From Terriglobia bacterium (lineage in GTDB: Bacteria > Acidobacteriota > Terriglobia > Bryobacterales > Bryobacteraceae), in the NCBI GenBank assembly GCA_020073615.1, contig JAIQEX010000066.1, positions 1 through 36,870 of the forward strand: a stretch of DNA of 36,870 nucleotides, read 5' to 3'. The notes beneath the pieces were generated by a model, which was not told where the DNA came from, did not search any database, and worked only from the letters and a program-made list of their open reading frames with translations. The position numbers were made by a program, and so were the translations under genes. This document shows, one piece after another, positions 34,009 to 36,870 of this stretch. The number at the start of each line of letters is the position of its first letter. Position 1 is the stretch's first letter.

Positions 34009-34908
34009 ATGAAAACGATTCTATGTTGTCTGCTTTCAGCGGCATCGGCGCTGGCGCAGAACGCCGTGCTGCGCGACTTTTCGTGCGCAACGGCAACGGC
34101 CTCGGGCACGACGTATGCCTGCAATATAGCCGTGCCCCCCTCGGGGTACGTTACGGGCGCACGGTATATGTTCAGGGCCGATGTGGCCAACACCGCTGCC
34201 GCCACCATCAATTTCAACTCGCTGGGCGCGAAGGCGATCAAGAAAGTGCAAGGGGCGATAACGACGGATCTTACGGCCAACGACCTCCGGGCCGGGCAGT
34301 GGGTGACGCTGGTCTACGACGGGACGAACATGCAGATGCTGAGCCAACTGGGGAACGCGGCGGGCGGGGGTTCCTCATTGGGTACGGCCATGACTATGGA
34401 TCTGCCTATTGGTGGATGTAACAACGTTGGGACAGGACTCTATTATGGCTGGAACATCATTAACGGCATAACCGGCTCCTGCTTACAAGCGTCCCTACAA
34501 ATCCCAGAGATGATTTTTGCAACAACCGGCGGAGTGGTCACCTACTCCGGGTGGTGGCCCGCCAACTTTGACAACACGAAGGCGGTAGGGATTACTGTGT
34601 TGTACGACAATCCTTCCGGCGGCTCCGGTAACGTGAAATATATCGCGAAAATCGCCTGCATAGCGACGAATGGCACGCAGATCAATAATGGCGCTCCACC
34701 ATACAACGCCAGCGCCGACACGGGTACGCAGGCAGTGAATATCTATGTGAAGGCTGCCAGCATTACGCCCCTGCCGATCTCGGGCACCAGCACATGCGAT
34801 GGGAACATGCATTTTGTGTTGAATCTCGCCCGGGACCAATCCGTGAGCGGTAATTCTACAGACGGAATCGCGATATTAGGGGTGGCGCTGACGTACTCAG
34901 TGAAATAA
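34009..34908 (+). CDS. secreted protein sharing the tail-fibre-like module
   Basis: Product of 299 residues with a signal peptide (MKTILCCLLSAASALAQ); AGGAGA at 33995-34000 is well placed eight bases upstream of the ATG. Residues about 38-123 repeat the module of the 1096-residue protein: YACNIAVPPSGYVTG, AATINFNSLGAKAIKK, AGQWVTLVYDG, MQMLSQLGNA. The remaining 170 residues form a beta-rich domain (GVVTYSGWWPANFDNTKAVG, VKYIAKIACIATNG, STCDGNMHFVLNLAR) like a tail or capsid surface domain; no enzyme motif is visible. It is one base before the next secreted gene and shares its expression. The module sharing with the first gene suggests they assemble together or arose by duplication. Confidence 0.85.
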   Translation: MKTILCCLLSAASALAQNAVLRDFSCATATASGTTYACNIAVPPSGYVTGARYMFRADVANTAAATINFNSLGAKAIKKVQGAITTDLTANDLRAGQWVTLVYDGTNMQMLSQLGNAAGGGSSLGTAMTMDLPIGGCNNVGTGLYYGWNIINGITGSCLQASLQIPEMIFATTGGVVTYSGWWPANFDNTKAVGITVLYDNPSGGSGNVKYIAKIACIATNGTQINNGAPPYNASADTGTQAVNIYVKAASITPLPISGTSTCDGNMHFVLNLARDQSVSGNSTDGIAILGVALTYSVK

Positions 34909-34909
34909 G

Positions 34910-36870
34910 ATGCGACAACTCATTGCCATCGGCATTCTTCTTTCTTCGGCTGCCCTTGGACAGCAAAGCAGCTGCAGCAATGCCACGATCACGCTAAGCG
35001 CCGATGTGGTGCTGTCAGGCAGCGTGAACCTTTCGTGGGTGAACTGCACGGTCCACGGCGCGGGATTCAAGGTGGTGAACAACGGCACTGGAAGCATCAC
35101 CATCACCGGCTCCACCATCGACCATCTGGGAGACGCCGCGAATTTTGCCGTTCAACTGGTAACCTCTGGTACATACCACGGAAGCATCGATATCGAGCAT
35201 GGCACATTCGACGCTTGTGGTCCGGTCGGCAACCTGAAGGCCAACACCATCGTGGCGGGCGACGCGAATCTCCAGGTGCTCTACAACACCTGGAAAAACA
35301 CCCCCGCTGGGGCGGGGAACCTGTCGATCCAGTCCGCCGCCGTGACTACCGGATCGCAGAACATCAAGTGGAATGCCTTCGACTCGGTCGTGGGATGCCG
35401 CTTCAGCGCTTGCGGATCGGCGGACGGGTACACTGCCGACGGCAGCGCCAACGGGGCGACATTTCGCTACAACTACTTCGGCAACAACTTCAGCGGCTCG
35501 GGCTTCGCGGTGTTCGACCACAACTTCGTGCGCAACACGGTGGGCGATGTCGGCGGGACGATTTTCACGCTCGACTCCTCCTCACCCGCCAGCTACCTGT
35601 ACGCCCTGCTCGACGCGCCGCCGGGGGGTTCCAGCACGCTCAGCGACAACCCGCATTTCTTTACGGGACGGCAAAGCGGGGATCACTACATCGCAGAATC
35701 GGTCGAGGACATAACCCACGACTCGGGGGAACTGTTCTCCGCCGTCGCTCCCGGGCACACCACGCAGACCAATCACCTCGTGCTGCCCTCGCACACCGGA
35801 AACAGCACTATGGAACTGGTGGCAGGCGGGGTGGGCAACAACGGGACCTGGGACCACTGTACCTGGTGGGGCGGAGCGCCCTTAGGCGGGCCCTTCGGGG
35901 CCGCCGATATCGATGAAACCTTCGCGGGGGCCACGGGTAGTTTCTCCTTGCAAAATTCGATTCTGTGGAACCCGGATGGAGTGCGGCCCTTCCCCAAGGT
36001 GGCGGCATTCTCATTTGCGGGGTTAGGTGCCACGGCGTGGCGCAATACGAATGTCTGCACGGTCTGCGATTACAACAACGGCTGGCACTTCACCGCTGCT
36101 GTGCAATCGCCGTGCGTGGACTGCGCGAATTCGGGGAACGGTTACAACGGCAAGTGGTCCGCAACGCCAGGGGAGCATGACCGGAACGTGGACCCGCAGT
36201 TCGTGGACTACAAGCGGAATATTGCGTTGTTCGACACCAAGTACCTGGGCCACGCGCCGGGTCCAGCGTGGGTAGCCAATCACGCCTACGCCGTCGGGGA
36301 CGTGGTGAGCGTCGCCGACGCCAATCTGTGGTGGGGATTGCCCATCAACTACCGCTGCACGGCGAGCCATACCTCGGCTGCGGCCCTGGAACCCGGAATC
36401 GGCTCGGGCAACTGGCGGGCCGACTGGCAACTGGCATCGCTCTATGACATCGCCGTCAATCTTCCCGCCGGCACCGCGTACCCCGACGGCACGATCCTCG
36501 ACGCCTTGCAGCAGTGGATCTACCGCGGCTACGCCCCGACCAACCCCGCGCTCCGGGGCGCGGCCTCGGACGGAACCGACATCGGGGCTGTTCCCTTGGG
36601 CAGCCCCGTGACCACGGACGCGAATGGCCGCGTGACCAACGTGCCCGCCGGGATCAGCACCATCCTGGGCCCGATGACCGCCATGGGCGTGAATCCGTGG
36701 CCGTGGGCCGATACCGCGCAGATTGCCTGGGCGCAGCGCTACGGCGGCTGGCAGGGGACTATCCCCGCGCCGGGCGGCACCTTTGTGGACAACTGGCGCA
36801 CGCCGGACCCTCCCGCCACACCGGGAACCATCAGCGTGACCAACGGCTCGGGCACGGTCACGGGCAGCGG
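34910..36870 (+). CDS. secreted beta-helix protein with CBM5/12-like module (runs off the window)
   Basis: ATG 34910, one base after the upstream stop; the frame has no stop up to 36870, giving at least 653 residues, so the 3' end is outside the window. It begins with a signal peptide (MRQLIAIGILLSSAALGQQ). Residues about 22-430 show parallel beta-helix character: GSITITGSTIDHLGDAANF, GSIDIEHGTFDACG, NIKWNAFDSVVG, FDHNFVRNTVGDVGG. At about residues 453-507, WVANHAYAVGDVVS, YRCTASHTS and GNWRADW resemble a CBM5/12-like carbohydrate-binding module. A fibronectin-like Pro/Thr-rich linker starts near the window end (TPDPPATPGTISVTNG). No catalytic residues can be assigned; polysaccharide binding or lyase activity is possible. 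With the two genes before it, it forms a secreted-protein cluster. Confidence 0.88.
   Translation, partial: MRQLIAIGILLSSAALGQQSSCSNATITLSADVVLSGSVNLSWVNCTVHGAGFKVVNNGTGSITITGSTIDHLGDAANFAVQLVTSGTYHGSIDIEHGTFDACGPVGNLKANTIVAGDANLQVLYNTWKNTPAGAGNLSIQSAAVTTGSQNIKWNAFDSVVGCRFSACGSADGYTADGSANGATFRYNYFGNNFSGSGFAVFDHNFVRNTVGDVGGTIFTLDSSSPASYLYALLDAPPGGSSTLSDNPHFFTGRQSGDHYIAESVEDITHDSGELFSAVAPGHTTQTNHLVLPSHTGNSTMELVAGGVGNNGTWDHCTWWGGAPLGGPFGAADIDETFAGATGSFSLQNSILWNPDGVRPFPKVAAFSFAGLGATAWRNTNVCTVCDYNNGWHFTAAVQSPCVDCANSGNGYNGKWSATPGEHDRNVDPQFVDYKRNIALFDTKYLGHAPGPAWVANHAYAVGDVVSVADANLWWGLPINYRCTASHTSAAALEPGIGSGNWRADWQLASLYDIAVNLPAGTAYPDGTILDALQQWIYRGYAPTNPALRGAASDGTDIGAVPLGSPVTTDANGRVTNVPAGISTILGPMTAMGVNPWPWADTAQIAWAQRYGGWQGTIPAPGGTFVDNWRTPDPPATPGTISVTNGSGTVTGS

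Noticed and set aside
30545-36870. Prophage remnant
   Set aside because: The fibre-like modules follow signal peptides and there are no head, tail-tube, integrase, holin or lysis genes in the window; not excluded beyond the right edge.
1-36870. CRISPR arrays, tRNA or rRNA genes
   Set aside because: No regularly spaced direct repeats, no cloverleaf-like or conserved rRNA segments were noticed on either strand; a covariance-model scan would be the decisive check.

Overview
The window is GC-rich chromosomal DNA from a bacterium that is most likely an acidobacterium of the Solibacter/Bryobacterales type. The best marker is the C-terminal domain of the first gene, which I recognise as the TIGR03437 domain ('Solibacter uncharacterized C-terminal domain'). 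The many secreted beta-helix proteins, Tat-exported sugar hydrolases and ECF-sigma modules fit that assignment. Taxonomy here is inference from protein style; there is no rRNA gene in the window.

Layout. 1-622 holds no gene I can support. 623-3178 is a secreted right-handed beta-helix protein. 5893-3252 (minus) is a tightly overlapping four-gene operon: ABC-2 ATPase, permease, ECF sigma factor and a four-helix membrane protein that probably controls it. A 0.5 kb divergent spacer with a repeated GTTNCGTAA motif separates it from a copper/oxygen module: a Tat-exported multicopper oxidase (6398-8518), a terminator-like hairpin, a SCO-cytochrome c fusion (8615-9583) and a very clear intrinsic terminator (9646-9680). 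12553-9695 (minus) is an unusual fusion of a ClC chloride/proton antiporter, CBS domains and TPR repeats. 12677-17052 is a close-packed run: split transketolase, a NarL-type two-component pair and an amidohydrolase. A methyltransferase, a decayed glycosyltransferase tail and a secreted carbohydrate/ester-hydrolase group (GDSL hydrolase, GH172, GHL10; 18820-22043) follow. A small minus-strand pair (67-aa protein plus the truncated start of a nucleotidyltransferase encoded in an overlapping frame) lies at 22295-22079. Then come an M1 aminopeptidase with HEAT repeats and coiled coil, a Fur-family regulator abutting an FHA-GAF-PP2C phosphatase, and malate dehydrogenase.

The most precisely resolved mobile feature is a 1741-bp ISL3-family insertion (28620-30360). 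It has 24-bp imperfect inverted repeats and a perfect 8-bp target duplication (CGGAAAGT). It carries a minus-strand passenger gene beside a transposase with a single frameshift. Right of it, 30545-36870 is a run of three secreted proteins built from phage-tail-fibre-like and beta-helix modules. The last runs off the window end, and a gene remnant sits between the first two.

How the genes work together: most of the window is ordinary central metabolism and regulation (transketolase, Mdh, Fur, PP2C) interspersed with cell-surface modules. Candidates for something less described are the ClC-CBS-TPR fusion, the multicopper oxidase/SCO-cytochrome pair, the passenger-carrying ISL3 element, the overlapping-frame small-protein/nucleotidyltransferase pair, and the secreted tail-fibre-like cluster.
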